64,000 nt of DNA. Origin: Lithospermum erythrorhizon (taxonomy: Eukaryota; Streptophyta; Magnoliopsida; Boraginales; Boraginaceae). The position numbers were made by a program, and so were the translations under genes. How positions within the stretch are numbered: position 1 is the stretch's first letter; each line of letters begins with the position of its first letter. The stretch is from contig JADFUC010001903.1 in NCBI GenBank assembly GCA_019722365.1, positions 434,001 to 498,000 of the forward strand, given 5' to 3'. Of this stretch, positions 1 through 13,681 are shown one piece after another. The notes below the pieces were generated by a model. That model did not search any database. It was not told the DNA's origin and worked only from the letters and a program-made list of their open reading frames with translations.

Positions 1-3000
1 GGATGACTTGTTGCATATGGTAAGCATTGTATAGCTTTTAATGGTAAGGAACCTAGTGTAAACCGGGTGTAGCAGGTGTTTTTTAATCTTGTTCATCTGC
101 TTCTGCTGTTGTTAGATCTTCTCCTTCTTAGGCCATGTGGATCTATGTCATGCTGCAAAGGTTTGTCGCCAGTGGAGAGCAGCTAGTTCTCATGAAGATT
201 TTTGGCGGTTCTTGAACTTTGAAAACAGGCCTTTATCACCACAACAATGTAAACAACTATTTTTTGCCTGATTTTGTTGTGAGAGTTACTTGACTCTTTG
301 CTCTCTCTTTCTGCGTAGACTTAGTATATGTACGGTTTCAGATGATATAGCAACTTCCTACTTGGCATGATCTAAGTCTTGATGTAAAAGTATTTGGTAG
401 AGGCTTTTGCATTTGATCTATTAGTTTGTGTGTTCATTCTTCCTGGTAGTGGACCCTGTGATTGTGCATTTAGTAAACACGAATTCTTAAATTTGCAGTT
501 GAGAACATGTGTCACCGTTATCCAAAGGCTACTTCATTGAATGTGTATGGTACCCCAAACATTCATTTACTTGGAATGAGATCTGTCTCCGCATTGAGGT
601 AACTGGTGTTCATGTTGTTGTATCTTTCATTTGACTAGCTGTGTTTGTTTTCATTTGTATATCTTTGTTCTTAGAAATCTTGAGGTTCTGACTTTGGGAA
701 GAGGACAACTTGGAGAGAGCTTTTTCCAGGCCTTAACAAATTCTCCTATGTTGAAGAGTTTGACTATTATTGATGCTACTCTTGGCAATGGGCTTCAAGA
801 GATACCTTTTCACCATGATAGGTTGCATGTTCTGCATATTGTGAAGTGCCGTGTGCTTCGTATTTCTATCAGGTAAGAAGTTAACTTAATTATTTTCTAT
901 ATAAGAGGATCAGTTCATCATTTCATGAATTAATGAAATTCGGCATGCATCGCAGGTGTCCACAACTGGAGACCTTGTCTCTCAAGCGCAGCAGCATGCC
1001 ACATGTTTCTATCAACTGTCCCCTACTTCATGATCTTGACATGGCTTCTTGTCACAAGCTTGCAGATGCTGCAATTCGTTCTGCAATAACATCTTGCCCT
1101 CTTCTGGAATCATTGGATATATCAAATTGTTCAGGTGTCAGTGATGAGACACTTCGGGATGTGGCTCACACTTGTGGGAATTTGCACATTCTTGATGCAT
1201 CCTACTGCCCGAACATCTCACTTGAGGTGCATTGCTCGAACTACTTTTTTATTTTGTTTGTTTGAACTACAGTGAAGTTTGACGACAGATCCAAATTGAC
1301 ATCCCTTTTTCTCTTTCAAAGTCTGTGAGATTGCCAACGTTGACAGTCCTGAAGCTTCATAGCTGTGAAGGAATAACTTCAGCTTCCATGGCTTCAATAG
1401 GTTATAGCTATATGTTAGAGGTTTGACTCATCCCATTTTCTTGTTCTATATTACCCTGATAAGATAAATTACCATTGGTCAATCTCCCTAATGTGGATAA
1501 TTTTAGGTTTTGGAGTTGGCAAACTGCAGCTTACTGACATCAGTATCCTTGGAGCTTTCACGCCTGCAGACTATAAGGCTTGTGCATTGTCGCAAGTACA
1601 GATTTTCTCTCTATGTCCAACTCCTTTATGTCTTTTCTCTGTCCGATTCCTTAAACTGGGGGATTTCTTCCATGTCTCGTGGCCTCTTTATATAGTTTTC
1701 TGGAGAGTTTCATGTTGAAGGAATGCTCGCAGATTTGTTTTAAATGTACGTCACCAACCTAACCAATAGCCTTACTTAACTTATATATATCTTAACTGAA
1801 AACCTGCAGATTTATCGATCTAAATTTACGGAGTAATGCTCTGACATCAATTACTGTGTCTAATTGTCCGACACTCCAGAGAATCAATATCACGTCAAGT
1901 ACTCTCAAAGTATGTGCTCCTCTCTAAAATTTCATTTATGTTAATCACTAAGCAATTTCTAAAGACATCATTTTTGTACCATGTTGTGCAGAAATTGGTG
2001 TTGCAAAAGCAGGAAAGCTTGACCAATCTGGTGTTGCAGTGCCCCAGTTTGCAAGAAGTAGACCTGACTGAATGTGAATCTCTTACGGATTCGGTTTGTG
2101 AAGTTTTTAATGACAGTGGTGGCTGCCCCGTTTTACGAACTTTAACTCTTGATAGTTGCGAGGTTTGTCATGTCCTTGCACTCCCTGCCTACTGCCTTGT
2201 TTTGTTAGTTGGCTTGTCATGTACTTGTTAGAGATATTTTATACATGTGTGCATTGTGGTTGCCTAAGAGTTGATATCACCAAACATAAACTTGTCTGCC
2301 ACTGTAATTTTGAGTTTTCAGATTTTTTAGAAGGAACCTGCTTGTTTGTGGGGATGGGATTTAGATGTGGTAAGTCCTACGTTACATTTGTAATTAGCCA
2401 AGGAGTGAATGGTGAACCTTGGTGGTGGTGGTGTAGTAGGTATGCAAATGTGTAAATGTTGCAGTTAAAAGAAAGAAAAAGGAAAATGGTGGTCTTTGCA
2501 CCATCCTTTAGTCTGACTTGGAACAACATCCCCTCCCTTTTTGTGGCCTCTTATTAGAGAAACCATCTGTTTTTCTTCTTCCTTGATTGATGGTTGGAAC
2601 ACATGTGAAGGATTCTTTGTTAGGGAGAATTTGGTTGCTCTGTTGTTTCGGTTTTCCATTGTATAATGTCAACCGTCTTTTTATTGGGTTCACATGCTGT
2701 TGGTTTTCCTTTTCTTATAGTCCTAGTACTAAGCGTCATTAAACTTACAAAGAAAATCTTTTCTTAAGATAGTAATTTATCATTGCTCTTCCAAGTAACT
2801 CCATTGCCCTTTTCATCACTTGATAAGGACAATATAGTCTATATTTCATCATCTTATAAATATTATACTACCACATACCCATAGATTATATAATGTGGAT
2901 ATTCTTAAATATACATGGACACATTTGCTTTCAGATATCTTTAGCATTCTAACCTGTTACTAATTAATTTTTTTTTACGCAGAGCTTGACCTCAGTGGCA

Positions 3001-5679
3001 TTCTGCAGCAATTCTTTGAATAATATTTCACTGGCTGGCTGCCGTTCTGTTACTTCTCTTGATCTCAGATGCCCATTCCTTGAACAAGTTTCACTATATG
3101 GTTGTGATCACCTTGAACAAGCATCATTTTCCCCTGTAAGTGTGATTATTCTTTGTTATCCACTTTCCTGGATGACGATGCATGCCCAATTTTTTTGTTT
3201 CTGCTTGATCAGTGTTCTGCCAGAATCATCTTTTTTCTTTTGTTCATTTCCTTGATCTCTCAAATGCCAGCTACTTATTTCCTTGCATAATTTGTGCATG
3301 TTTTTGCTGGCTTTACATCTGATTTACTTGGTTAGTGGTTACTGAGTGTGATTGCTGTGAAAACATTCTTGTAGACCTCTCTAATTTGTTGAAATGACTG
3401 GAACTGCAGGAAAACTAATGAAATTGAAATGTGGTGTCTGATCTCTGTTGCAGGTTGGTCTGAGGTCTCTAAATCTGGGAATTTGTCCAAAACTGAATGT
3501 GCTCCATATTGATGCCCCGCAGATGGTATCGCTTGAACTGAAGGGCTGTGGAGTCTTGTCTGAAGCATCCATTAAATGTCCCTCTCTCACATCCTTGGAT
3601 GCTTCTTTTTGCAGGTCATGGACTAGCCTTGTGTATACTTGTAGCTTCTTATTTTACTTTATCTAATATGGCCCGTCTCCTCTCCTTATTCTCATTGCTT
3701 GTTCTGCTTCTATTTTACAGTCAGTTTAAAGATGACTGTTTGTCTGCCACAACTGCTTCATGTCCGATGATCGAGTCACTAGTTTTAATGTCCTGCCCGT
3801 CTGTTGGCTCAGTGGGACTTCTGTCTTTGCGCTGGCTGCCAAAGTTAACCTTCCTTGATTTATCATACACCTTTCTCATAAATTTGCAGCCTGTCTTTGA
3901 ATCCTGCCTATGGTTGAAGGTAAGTTTTCTCCTTTCTTCTTAATCACACTTTTTGAACTATAAATATTATCTCTGAGTTGATGAATCAAAATCCTATATG
4001 AACATTCCATCAATTGATCTTGTTTGAAGTGGAAACAAAATCAGGGGGCAAATCTGTGAGTTTGCATAGGTTATGTTTCAGATGTGTGAATCTTATGTCA
4101 AGCACTCAGGCCTTATCTATCACCTCCCTGTTTCATATCTTCTTGCTGACTTTTAATTCCTTATAGGTCCTAAAATTGCAAGCCTGCAAGTATCTGAGCG
4201 ACTCATCGTTGGAGCCTCTCTACAGAGACGGTGCGCTCCCTGCCCTCTGTGAATTGGACTTATCATATGGGGCTCTTTGCCAGTCTGCCATTGAGGAGTT
4301 GCTGGAATGTTGTAGACATTTAACCCATGTTAGCTTGAATGGATGTGTTAATATGCATGACTTGAATTGGGGATTCAACGGTGATAATGGTTTTGAAATA
4401 ACCAAGATACATGAACCATCTAGACCCTCTTTCTTGATGGATCTGAAATCTGGTACTGAGCATGCTAATCGTTTGTTGGAGAATCTCAACTGTGTTGGTT
4501 GCCCAAACATCAAGAAAGTTGTCATTCCTCCTGAAGCTGGTTGTATTCATTTGACTTCTCTTAACCTCTCTTTGTCTGCTAATCTGAAGGAAGTTGATGT
4601 GGCTTGTAGTAATTTGTGCATTCTCAATCTAAGGTGTGTCCTTTTTGCAGGTTGACCTAACAATATTAATTCTGTTTGTATGGTTGCTTCTCCATTAAAG
4701 TAGTTAAATTTGTTCTTCTTTCAGCAACTGTTCTTCCTTGGAAGTCTTAAAGCTGGAATGTCCTAAATTGAGTAGCCTCTTTCTTCAGGTACTTGTTGAA
4801 CCTCCACCGTGAAACAGATTTTGAATTTTTTATTTATTATCTTTATCTTGTTTTTATTAGAATTAAGAATTGTTAGTCTGTGAATCTTGTAAATCTCGAA
4901 TTTTGTATAAAAGTTGTACATAAAACTAGATATTGAGGTTTATTGTAGTCATAAGTTATATAAAATGCATTTTCCGCCAAAAGTGAAGGATAATCATGTT
5001 GCCCATTGAAAACTCTAAAAATTCTTTGACATTATGCTAACTGCTAAATGTGTCGTAAACAATAACAAGAAGAGTAGGTTCAGTTTTAGGTTGAAATAAT
5101 GTAACACGGTAAGGTATGTGGAACTTTCTGTAAACTGGGTGCACCGTGCACCTCATGGTTCCACTATGTGAAATTATCTTTTATGTTGATGAAGGTATCA
5201 TCTTTGTATGTACAATTATCTCTATGTGGAACTTAATGAAAAGTTTCAGAATTGAGTTGAGATATACCTAAATCGTCGTGTAAGAGGGAGTGGGTCAAGA
5301 AAAAGCTATTTAAGCACCCACTGTCACTGACTCACTGATACATATGTTACTTTCATCGACATTGTACATCTTTCTGACTGCTTCTCTTTCCTTTTTCCCT
5401 CCTGGCTTGGGCAGTCCTGCAACATTGATGAGCAAGCACTTGAAGCTGCAATAGCACCATGTAGCATGCTTGAGACACTCGATGTTCGCTTTTGTCCGAA
5501 GGTAAGAGAAAACATGCAAACTTATTAGGTTCACAGCTTGAGCTATTTCTGATAGATCCTTCGCTCTTTTATATTACCTGACAATGTGTCGACCACAGAT
5601 TTCCCCGTTGAGCATGGGGAGCTTTCGTGCGGCATGTGCTAGCTTGAAACGGATTTACAGCAGCCTCGCCCCGCCATGA
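1..5679 (+). CDS. FBL15: F-box/LRR-repeat protein 15 (SLOMO type), 5' end missing
   Basis: Substrate-recognition subunit of an SCF ubiquitin ligase. The Arabidopsis relative SLOMO (FBL15) affects auxin homeostasis and the rate of organ initiation at the shoot apex. Sixteen exons are visible: 1-19, 116-248, 499-598, 675-872, 956-1226, 1322-1420, 1507-1595, 1810-1909, 1992-2162, 2983-3135, 3454-3614, 3721-3919, 4167-4633, 4725-4788, 5415-5501 and 5599-5679, all with GT-AG borders. They encode 796 residues and stop at TGA 5677-5679. The first two exons hold the core of an F-box (DDLLHM then IFSFLGHVDLCHAAKVCRQW); the rest is a run of cysteine-rich leucine repeats such as LESLDISNCSGVSDETL. The family protein is near 990 aa, so roughly 190 N-terminal residues lie left of the window. 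Family assignment is strong; individual exon borders are predictions. Confidence 0.93.
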
Positions 5680-7499
5680 TTATAAACTTTCATGTGCTAT
5701 TCATGGATAATGTATTGAGTTAGACTTGAAGACTACCTTTATTGAGGCTTCTGAATCATTTCTTGGCAGAGTAAATATTCACTGTCACCTTCTTGATGTG
5801 TTGTTTGAGACTTATTTGTATGAATTTGAATGTTAAATATATAATCATTACCTCAGTATGGTTCCTTAACCTGAAGAATCAGGCTCGTAATGGCTTAATA
5901 AGTATATTCAAAACTTGAATGAAACCGTCACACTAACGGTCTTTCGAGGATTTTGTTTTGGGATATTCTGGATAAATTAAACCGTCAAATATGATGAATG
6001 AAGAGATTCACCTCGATTTCCCTATATTTTTCACAAAACAAACGAACAAAAAATATAACAAACGATTCTATTTGTGGAGTATATAACTTGCAAGATAACC
6101 ATCCATTACCACCTCGTAGTGTAGCACCGAGCTGGGTTATTCGTTACCGTTTGAAGATCCGACTCGATTACTCGATTCGTTAACAATTATTCGTTACCGT
6201 TCGAAGATCTGACTCGATTGTTCGACTCGTTAGTTAACGAGTAGGCTACGAGCATATGAGGTTGTGCTTGTATAAAATACCGACTTGCTTGATAATTATT
6301 CGTTCCATTTACAAATTGTAACAATATTATAATGTCCGAGATTCAAATCCGGTCGAAATAAAGTAATGATATTTTTTATTTGTGTTACCCATTTAACATT
6401 TGGGCATTTAACCCAATTTGGATAAATTCGATCATATCTAAGAGTCCAAATCTAAAATAACTCAAATTTTAAAAAGTGTATTTTCACGCGAGAAGATCCG
6501 ACTCAATTATTTACTCGTTCGACTGCTCGTTAATTAACGAGTAGGGTAAGGGTACATAGTGGTGCTCGTTATCTTAATAAATAGGATATTGTCCAACTTG
6601 TTATATTAACAAATCGAACCGACTAATCCAATAATAAATACGACTCGACTCGTTTTATTAACGAATCGTTTCTCGTATTTCAATATCCGGTCCGACTCGT
6701 TTCCAGATGCCTAAATAGTAGAGAGGAAGGTCTCCCATAATTTCCACCGTCTTTTGTTTGTTCCCTTTCCATTAAATTGCCTCAAAAGTTTGGCTTTCAT
6801 CAATATAAATTATTTAATATCCATAACAAGAAAAACAAGTCTTCCTCAATTCAATGAAAAGGAGTTTAGAATCTTTTCCTTTTTCAACCACTAGATACCC
6901 TCTATATATCTCCTTTTATTTACCCTTTTTTCATAATTTCACTGATTATATTCCATTTATTCATAATCATAAACTTTGCATGCATATACCTTTCTTGTTA
7001 TTCATACTTTTTGTGTGATCATATTGTTTTCTTTAGCTATTGATTATCAAAGGGTAACATAAAACAAGCCTTGATCATTTTTTTATAAAACCTAGTTTAT
7101 ACAGTAAAAAAAAAGCAGTTAGTTTTTGTGTCTAAGGTTGATTTTAGTGTTAAAGATTCAATTCTTATTGGTGGGGTTGGTTATTTTTGCCTTACAATTT
7201 ATGGGGTGGTTTAATTTGTATGATAATTCAGTGTTTTCTTGGTCTTCTTGATTATAAACCCTAGTTTATACTGTCAAACGCTCAAAGCAGGTACTTTTTG
7301 GTGAATACTGTATAGCGTTGATTTTCTTCTCAAAGATTGATTTTTTTGGTGGGGTTGGTTATTTTTTATAATGCCCACAATATAATTTATGGGGTGTTTT
7401 GATTTGTATGATAATTGAGTGTTTTCTTGATTATATATGTTTGGATTATTTGCATTATGATGAATATGTCTTAATCATTGATAATTGTGTTAAAAGTTT
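5680..7499. other. Intergenic region with degenerate repeats and a duplicated promoter segment
   Basis: No convincing gene. The part 6080-6720 is filled with variants of GACTCGTT, CTCGTTAATTAACGAGTAG and GAAGATCCGACTCGATT and looks like an old decayed repeat. The part 7088-7425 is a tandem duplication with a period near 169 bases, directly upstream of the next start codon (see separate entry). Confidence 0.6.
7088..7425. repeat. Tandem duplication upstream of the RAD7-like gene
   Basis: Two copies offset by about 169 bases. Each begins with a form of CCTAGTTTATACNGT and runs through GGTGGGGTTGGTTATTTTT, ATTTATGGGGTG and TTGTATGATAATTNAGTGTT. The second copy ends about 75 bases before the ATG at 7500, so the duplicated unit probably covers promoter or 5' UTR sequence. 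Confidence 0.8.
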
Positions 7500-10400
7500 A
7501 TGTCTTTTACTGGAGAATTGTGTGTCATGGAAATTGTAGATGTTAAAGATTGTGAGGTCCCTTTGAAATTGTGCAAGGAAATTGGAGTGAAAAGGAGTAG
7601 TGATAATGGGATTGAGTTGATGGTCAAGAAACCAAGGGTTTTGGAATTCTGTGACGAGAGTCTAGCAGAGACATTCAATAATTTAGGTGACTTAGAATTT
7701 GGTTCTGAAATTAAAAATGATGAGAAAGCAACTTGCAGTGGTGATATCTCGGGGTTAGATAATCTTGAATATTTGAAGAAAGATAGCCAGATATTTTCAG
7801 ATTTTGATCTTAATGTTGTAGATGTTGAAGATTTTGGTTTTGATCTCAATGTGCCCACTTTTGAGGTTGAAGGGTGTGAAAATGATGTTGTGGTTGAAAA
7901 TAAGGTGGAGGTAGTTGACATCAGTTCAGATGAGAGTGATGAGGACGAGGTTATAGTGGTTAGTGAAATTAACAGCGCTGTTAACAGTAAGCTACTAGAG
8001 AACAGGAACTTGTCTGAAAGTATTGGACCTTTGAGTCTTGGTTTTGGAACATTTGGGGGAGAATATGATGTTGGTGGAAGTAGTTTGGTGAATGGTAAGA
8101 GACGATACACCAGGGATGAAAAGGGGAAAGTAAAGGTTGATGATTCTTGGTTATCACTTACTTCTAATCTTGTTCCGCTTGAGTTAGGACCGAGGACACA
8201 GGAGTCCTCTGAGCTGATTAATGTAAATTCTCCAGCTTTGAGGATTCAGGAGTTGGAACCTAGAGATGTGGATCCAGTAAGGACAAATATGATGGAGGCG
8301 GCAACAAGGATAATTACGATGGATGCTTCTCTACGAAAACATGAATTAAGAAGAATTGCTGTTTCATTTGCACGATTTAATTCCAGGGAGCATCGATCTG
8401 CAGAGACCTTGAATGTAGATAAACATCTTGGTACAGGTGATAGCCCCTTTTCAGTTGCACTGAAAAATGTTAGAGAGCAAAATGTGATGCGAAAGAAGAA
8501 ATTGCTAATTGAATGGAGTCCATCAGGAGATGGTTGTTGTAAGAGCTCTCGAGGTGTTGTTCCTTCCTTACTGGAACTGTCCTTGAAGGTCCTTGCACAG
8601 AATGCTGCTGCTATAGTTTCACTTGAAGGCATCCCTTATATCTTGAGGAGGCGACTGGCTGATTTGATCTGTAATTTCCGGAGCATGAATGCTAAGACTT
8701 TTGATCTCTTTGTAAAAGGGTCACCAAGTGAGGTTTGTGTAAAAGACTGTCATTGGTTAACTGAGGATCAGTTCTCAATGGCATTTGGAAATTTTGATCT
8801 GAAAAAGCTAGTGGTAATACTTTCATCCTTTCTTCTTATCCATTACGTGCTTTTTTTCCAGAGCTAAATGATTAACACATCGTATCTTTCTTTGTGGATG
8901 TATTGCAATTTTTCAAAGTCCTGTGAATTGATTTGTAAGTGTAGCAGCCCTTGATCTTGATTTTGTTACTAAGTGTCAACAACTGAATGACTTCTCAGTT
9001 GGCAAAGATACATAAATAATCGATACTGAATATTGTTACTCATTTTTTAAAATAAATCTTGAACATTTGGTTTCTTTGTGAAGCTAACTTCTTCCTTCTT
9101 GCATATGTATAAATGCTGTCTAAACAGGTCCTTCAACTTGAACTGTGTGGGCAATGTAATTTTGATTACGTAATGGGCAAAACTTTTGCTGGGTCCCTGA
9201 ATAGCATGCCTAACTTAGTTATTGTATCACTGAAAGGTGCTTCCCGTTTATCTGATGAAGCCGTAGAAGCACTTGTAAGATCTTCGCCTACACTACAGTC
9301 TATTACTCTGAGTCAGTGCTCCCTTCTCACGGAGAAGTGCATCGATATTATTGCTGATGCTATTGGGCCAACCTTGAAAGAGCTCTATATAGATGAGTGT
9401 CAGAGAATACATGCTATGAGTATTAAAACTGCACTGTCGAAGTTCGAAATTTTAGAAATATTATCAGTTGCTGGGATACAGGCTGTCTGTGATAAATTCG
9501 TTGAAGGCACAGTCATTGTTTGCGGAAAAACATTAAAGGAACTTAATCTGGCTGATTGCCCGTGAGTGAACCTGATTTATTGTTTTCTTCCAAATCAAAC
9601 TTTTAACTACTGAAATACTCCCTCCTATTAATTTTAATCGACAATCTCCATTTTCGAAGTGATGCTTTGACCATCAATTGCTTTTTAAATATATTATGAA
9701 GATTTTATAAAAAAAAAAATCCAATGATATAAACTTTATATTTTCTTGAGAAGGAGTAAAAAGTAATTTATGATAAAAACTTCACCCGGAAAACCGAACA
9801 TATATATTAAATTGAATTTGAAGGAGTATTAGTTTATGAACTTACCTTTTATGCAGTAATTATATCTTATATTGCAGTAAATTGACCGACTATTCACTTG
9901 AAGTTATTGCAAGAACATGTTCCAGTTTACATTCACTGAACATTTCGAAGCTGCACCAGCTCACAGATTTGAGTTTGGAGTATCTTGCTAATGGATGTCG
10001 ATTAATTCACACACTTACACTCCATGGAAATCGATTCAGGTTTATAAGCTAATATTTCAATTTATCTGCGTCATTTATCTTCTTCTGTAAGCAGTCCAAT
10101 TTTTGTTCAATTTGCCTTTTATTGAATATTTCTTACTCCATGTAGTAATTTTTTTTTTCTTTTGTGTATAGTTGCATTAGAGGTAGACGGGCATAATGCT
10201 GCTGTTGGTTTTGACCACATTTTAAGGTCCTATATGTTTAAAATTGATGTATTTTGAACTTGTAACCTTTCTATTAATTGAGGTTAAACCTTCCAATGTC
10301 CTGATAGGACTTGGAGATGAACTAGCTTGCTATCCTGCTCAAATCTTGCTGTTGTCCATCAACTTTTTTACATTTACTAACAAATCAGCTAGCTGTATGG

Positions 10401-11923
10401 ATGCTTTTATTTCTTACACTTGACCACTATTGAATGATTGTAAATCAGGGGTTACATTACTTATATGATTCTTGTGCCTAGTTAAAATGTTTTGTCCATA
10501 TTATTTGATTATTGAAGACTTGCGCGATGTCCTTGTTTTAAACTGTAATGATGCAGGCAGTTTAGATTATGCGAAAAATGATAATGTTATGTTCTCATTT
10601 CAGTGATGATGCACTTGCAGCATTTTTGGAAACCTCTGGGAAGTCTTTGGAGAAACTATCGCTGAACAATGTCTCCAAGGTAGGAATGAGTTCTTGGAGT
10701 ATCAATAAGAGAATTGGTTGGAAGAATGAGTTGCAGCATTCAATTCATCGGATTTCATTCTTGATTGATGATAGTTGTTTTCTATTTGCTTAATCCTCCT
10801 GCATAATCTTTTGTCCCTCTTCACCACATGATCTGTTACGTTTTTGGTTTGTATGCCTGTAAGGGTGGATCTTTTTGTTGTCTTCTCGACCTTAAGAACA
10901 AGTTGTCATGGAAGGATGTTGGTCATTTTGATTCTCTTAACAAAGTTAGTTTAGTGGCGATTGATGAATATCTCACTGTTAGATTAGGTGATTGTGATGT
11001 TAAGATGGTCTATGGCCGCCTTTGTAGAATTTCATTTTCTTCTAAAATTCTTTAGTATTGTTCATATCTAGGGAGATGAATATTTCTTCTTGTTCTTTTG
11101 CTTGGCTTATATCTTTGTCCCCTGAAGCTTGGTGTTATTTTAATAGGTTGGCTGTAATACTGCGATCTCACTAGCCAAACACTCGAGGGGCTTGTTAAGT
11201 TTGGATCTGTCTTGGTGTCGAAGAGTTACAAATGAGGCATTGGGATTGATTGTTGATTGTTGCTCGTCACTGAGACTACTCAGACTCTTCGGTTGCACCC
11301 AGGTACAGTTCCTGCTAATGCATGCTTACTTGTCTGGAGGAAATGTGAATGATGACATTGCTTTTCATGAAACATGGTCGATAAAGGGTTTGAGAGTTGC
11401 AGTTCACCAGTGCTTGACTGGGCTTTTTATTCTTTCTTCACGTTGTAAACACTGTCTTTGTAAAATTTTGCATCTCACCACTTTTGTGTCCTAAATATCT
11501 TTTTATTCGTCATCCCATTAGATGTCGTTTGCAACATTTAAGGATGATTTACAGTATTTCTCATTCTCACTTGGGGTAAATTGTCGTCATTTCATGTTTT
11601 GATCTGCACCTATTATTAAACAAATTGTGCTTAGTTGCACCCTACTCCCTCTTACTCTGCATCTTCTCTTAATTGATATGCATCATTTAATTTCGATTAT
11701 GCCGTGTAGAGTCTTTGATAAAAAACAGTGTTAAGGCTTTTGATTTTTTAAGCCATGTTGATGATTCCCTCTTCTTTTAATGTGCCTTCAGATCAATGGT
11801 GTGTTTTTGAACGGCCATTCAAATACTCAAGTGCAGATCGTGGGTCTTAGCAACACGCCGTTACTGGAAAACATGAACGGCCTCCAACCCGAGGAACTTC
11901 TATTGCGATACTCGGAATTGTAG
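7500..11923 (+). CDS. RAD7-like leucine-rich-repeat (RNI-like) protein
   Basis: Predicted 757 aa from six exons: 7500-8813, 9128-9561, 9878-10039, 10604-10679, 11147-11302 and 11792-11923 (stop TAG). Residues 1-330 are low-complexity and acidic, with two DLN motifs (103-105 and 115-119), an acidic stretch VVDISSDESDEDE near 138-150 that resembles a SUMO-interacting motif, and basic patches such as KKPR. From about residue 350 onward come cysteine-containing leucine repeats (ITLSQCSLLTEKCIDII, LSLDLSWCRRVTNEAL) like those of yeast Rad7 and plant F-box/LRR proteins. No F-box was seen. Plant relatives are usually annotated as RNI-like or DNA-repair RAD7-like; nuclear action in a ubiquitin-linked process is inference. 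A second Met at residue 10 could also serve as start. A MITE-like element lies in intron 2. Confidence 0.85.
9616..9828. mobile_element. Stowaway-like MITE in intron 2 of the RAD7-like gene
   Basis: About 213 bases flanked by TA. The left end reads TACTCCCTCC and the right end reads GAAGGAGTA, which are imperfect inverted repeats of the kind seen on plant Stowaway elements. The interior is AT-rich and non-coding. It fills most of the 316-base intron. Confidence 0.55.
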
Positions 11924-13681
11924 GTTATTGATTTTGTCCCCTTTACTGGAGTTCATTCAAACTGTGAATGAACTATGTCGTAATAGATCTTCTTATATAT
12001 AGAGAATTCTACCTGTATTATGATTATGGTAACGTCTCCAGTATAATGTTATAGAAATGATACTTTAAACTTGTCTTCAAGTTTTAGAACTACTGAATGA
12101 ACATCGTGATAAGCAATTAACATTTATGAACTTGATATGCCTCGTGTTATAAACTTTTGTTTTGGGTTATGTTAACAAGGGTCACCAGTTCTTTCTCCGG
12201 GGTTTAATGGCAAATGATCCTCTGTTACACTTTTATGCGATATTTTTGTTACATCCCAATATTCCGAATCCCAATAAATGCAGAAATATGAAGAGCGGCA
12301 TTTTGGAAAGATCCGAAGAATTGAATGCAGCGCCTTATGCACTCTACAGTGGTCCTACAGAGAAGGACCCAAACTTTGATCCCAACAACTACGCACGGAA
12401 GGTGTAGTTTGTGGTACTCCTTCACTGTATTCTATGCACTTCCTTGGTTGCATACAAAAATCTACAACCTCGATTCAATTGCACAAAGATGCTTCCTTTG
12501 CTACATTATTCAAATATGCACCCCTCATCTTCTTATAATGTGTTTGATTCCCTAGCTATAGACAATTTAATACGCCTCATTTAATACTGTGAAATTTGTT
12601 TATTAACTATATATCTTATGCAATATTACAATATCAAATCAAACCATTATCGCAAATAGATTCTTTTTTGCAAATATCTCAATATGATTGAGTATGTCTT
12701 CGTAAGAAATTTGGTTTAGGAAGAGGCTTAGTTACATATTTTCTCACATAGGTGATTCACTGTTAAACTTGATCTCGTATATATGTCAAATTATGTTTAT
12801 TTTGATACGATTTACTTCAATTTAATTATGGCTCATTTATCTTAATAATTCGTTGCAGTTTTTCCTATTATATGTTACTCTACTACAAAATACCTACTAG
12901 AAAGCGAAGAATATATACTAAAGGTGAATGGTTAGAGTATACAGTCGATTGAGTTCTACTTTACTGTTCGTGTTGATATCACTAATTTTTAGTTGCTTAC
13001 ATTGATACAGACCTTGAAAATATATGTATTACTCAAAATAAAGTTATTTATTATAATCCTTGATTGAAATGATTAAAACGTTGGGAGGCTGATATTGAGG
13101 GTAATGGAATTAAGTGATAATTAGGCCAGATTATAATTGAGAGTTGTGATGATAACTAATAAGGAGCTTTTTTATTTTTTGATAAGTACAATTGAAAGCA
13201 TTAAAACAAATAAATCATTCAACGTATCTAGGGTTTTAACAAATGGTATACTTTCATATCCCCAAACAAATTCAATATTGTGGGGTCAATGTGGAATTTA
13301 TAACAAAACCAAGGCTAAATTCATAAAATGCCCCCAATTATTAATTTTCTTGACCATAGGGCGGGAAGTTGAAAAACTTATCAAACCGTTCTTCACACAA
13401 AAATATCCATTTCAACACCTCTAGGGTTTCAAATTAATTCAAACAATTTCAAAATTCAAAATTAAAATTAGGGTTTAATTTCAATAATTAGTAATACTCC
13501 AATTAATTTGTAACAATAATATCCATTTTAATACCCAAGGGGTTCAAATTTCAATTTTTATCATAATTGAAATAATTTCAAGAAATCAAAAAGTCAACAA
13601 AATTCAAAATTATAATTAGGGTTTAGTTTTGATGCTTCAGTAATTAGTAATACTTTAATCAATTTAGTCAATTACAAGAAT
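11924..13681. other. Intergenic region upstream of the myosin gene
   Basis: AT-rich. It contains the 3' flank of the RAD7-like gene, an unassigned 81-codon open frame at 12162-12407 with no recognised domain, and the myosin promoter and 5' UTR. From 13420 to 13630 a short text (CTAGGGTTTCAAATT, AATTAGGGTTTAATTT, AATTAGTAATACT) occurs twice in variant form, so this leader looks partly duplicated. No RNA gene was seen. Confidence 0.5.

Noticed and set aside
7490..8110. 206-codon open frame on the minus strand opposite the first RAD7-like exon
   Set aside because: Low-complexity serine/threonine text that mirrors the acidic, Ser/Asp-rich sense strand; the sense exon has family features and splices correctly.
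13137..13424. 95-codon open frame before the myosin start
   Set aside because: AT-rich leader and promoter sequence without protein features.
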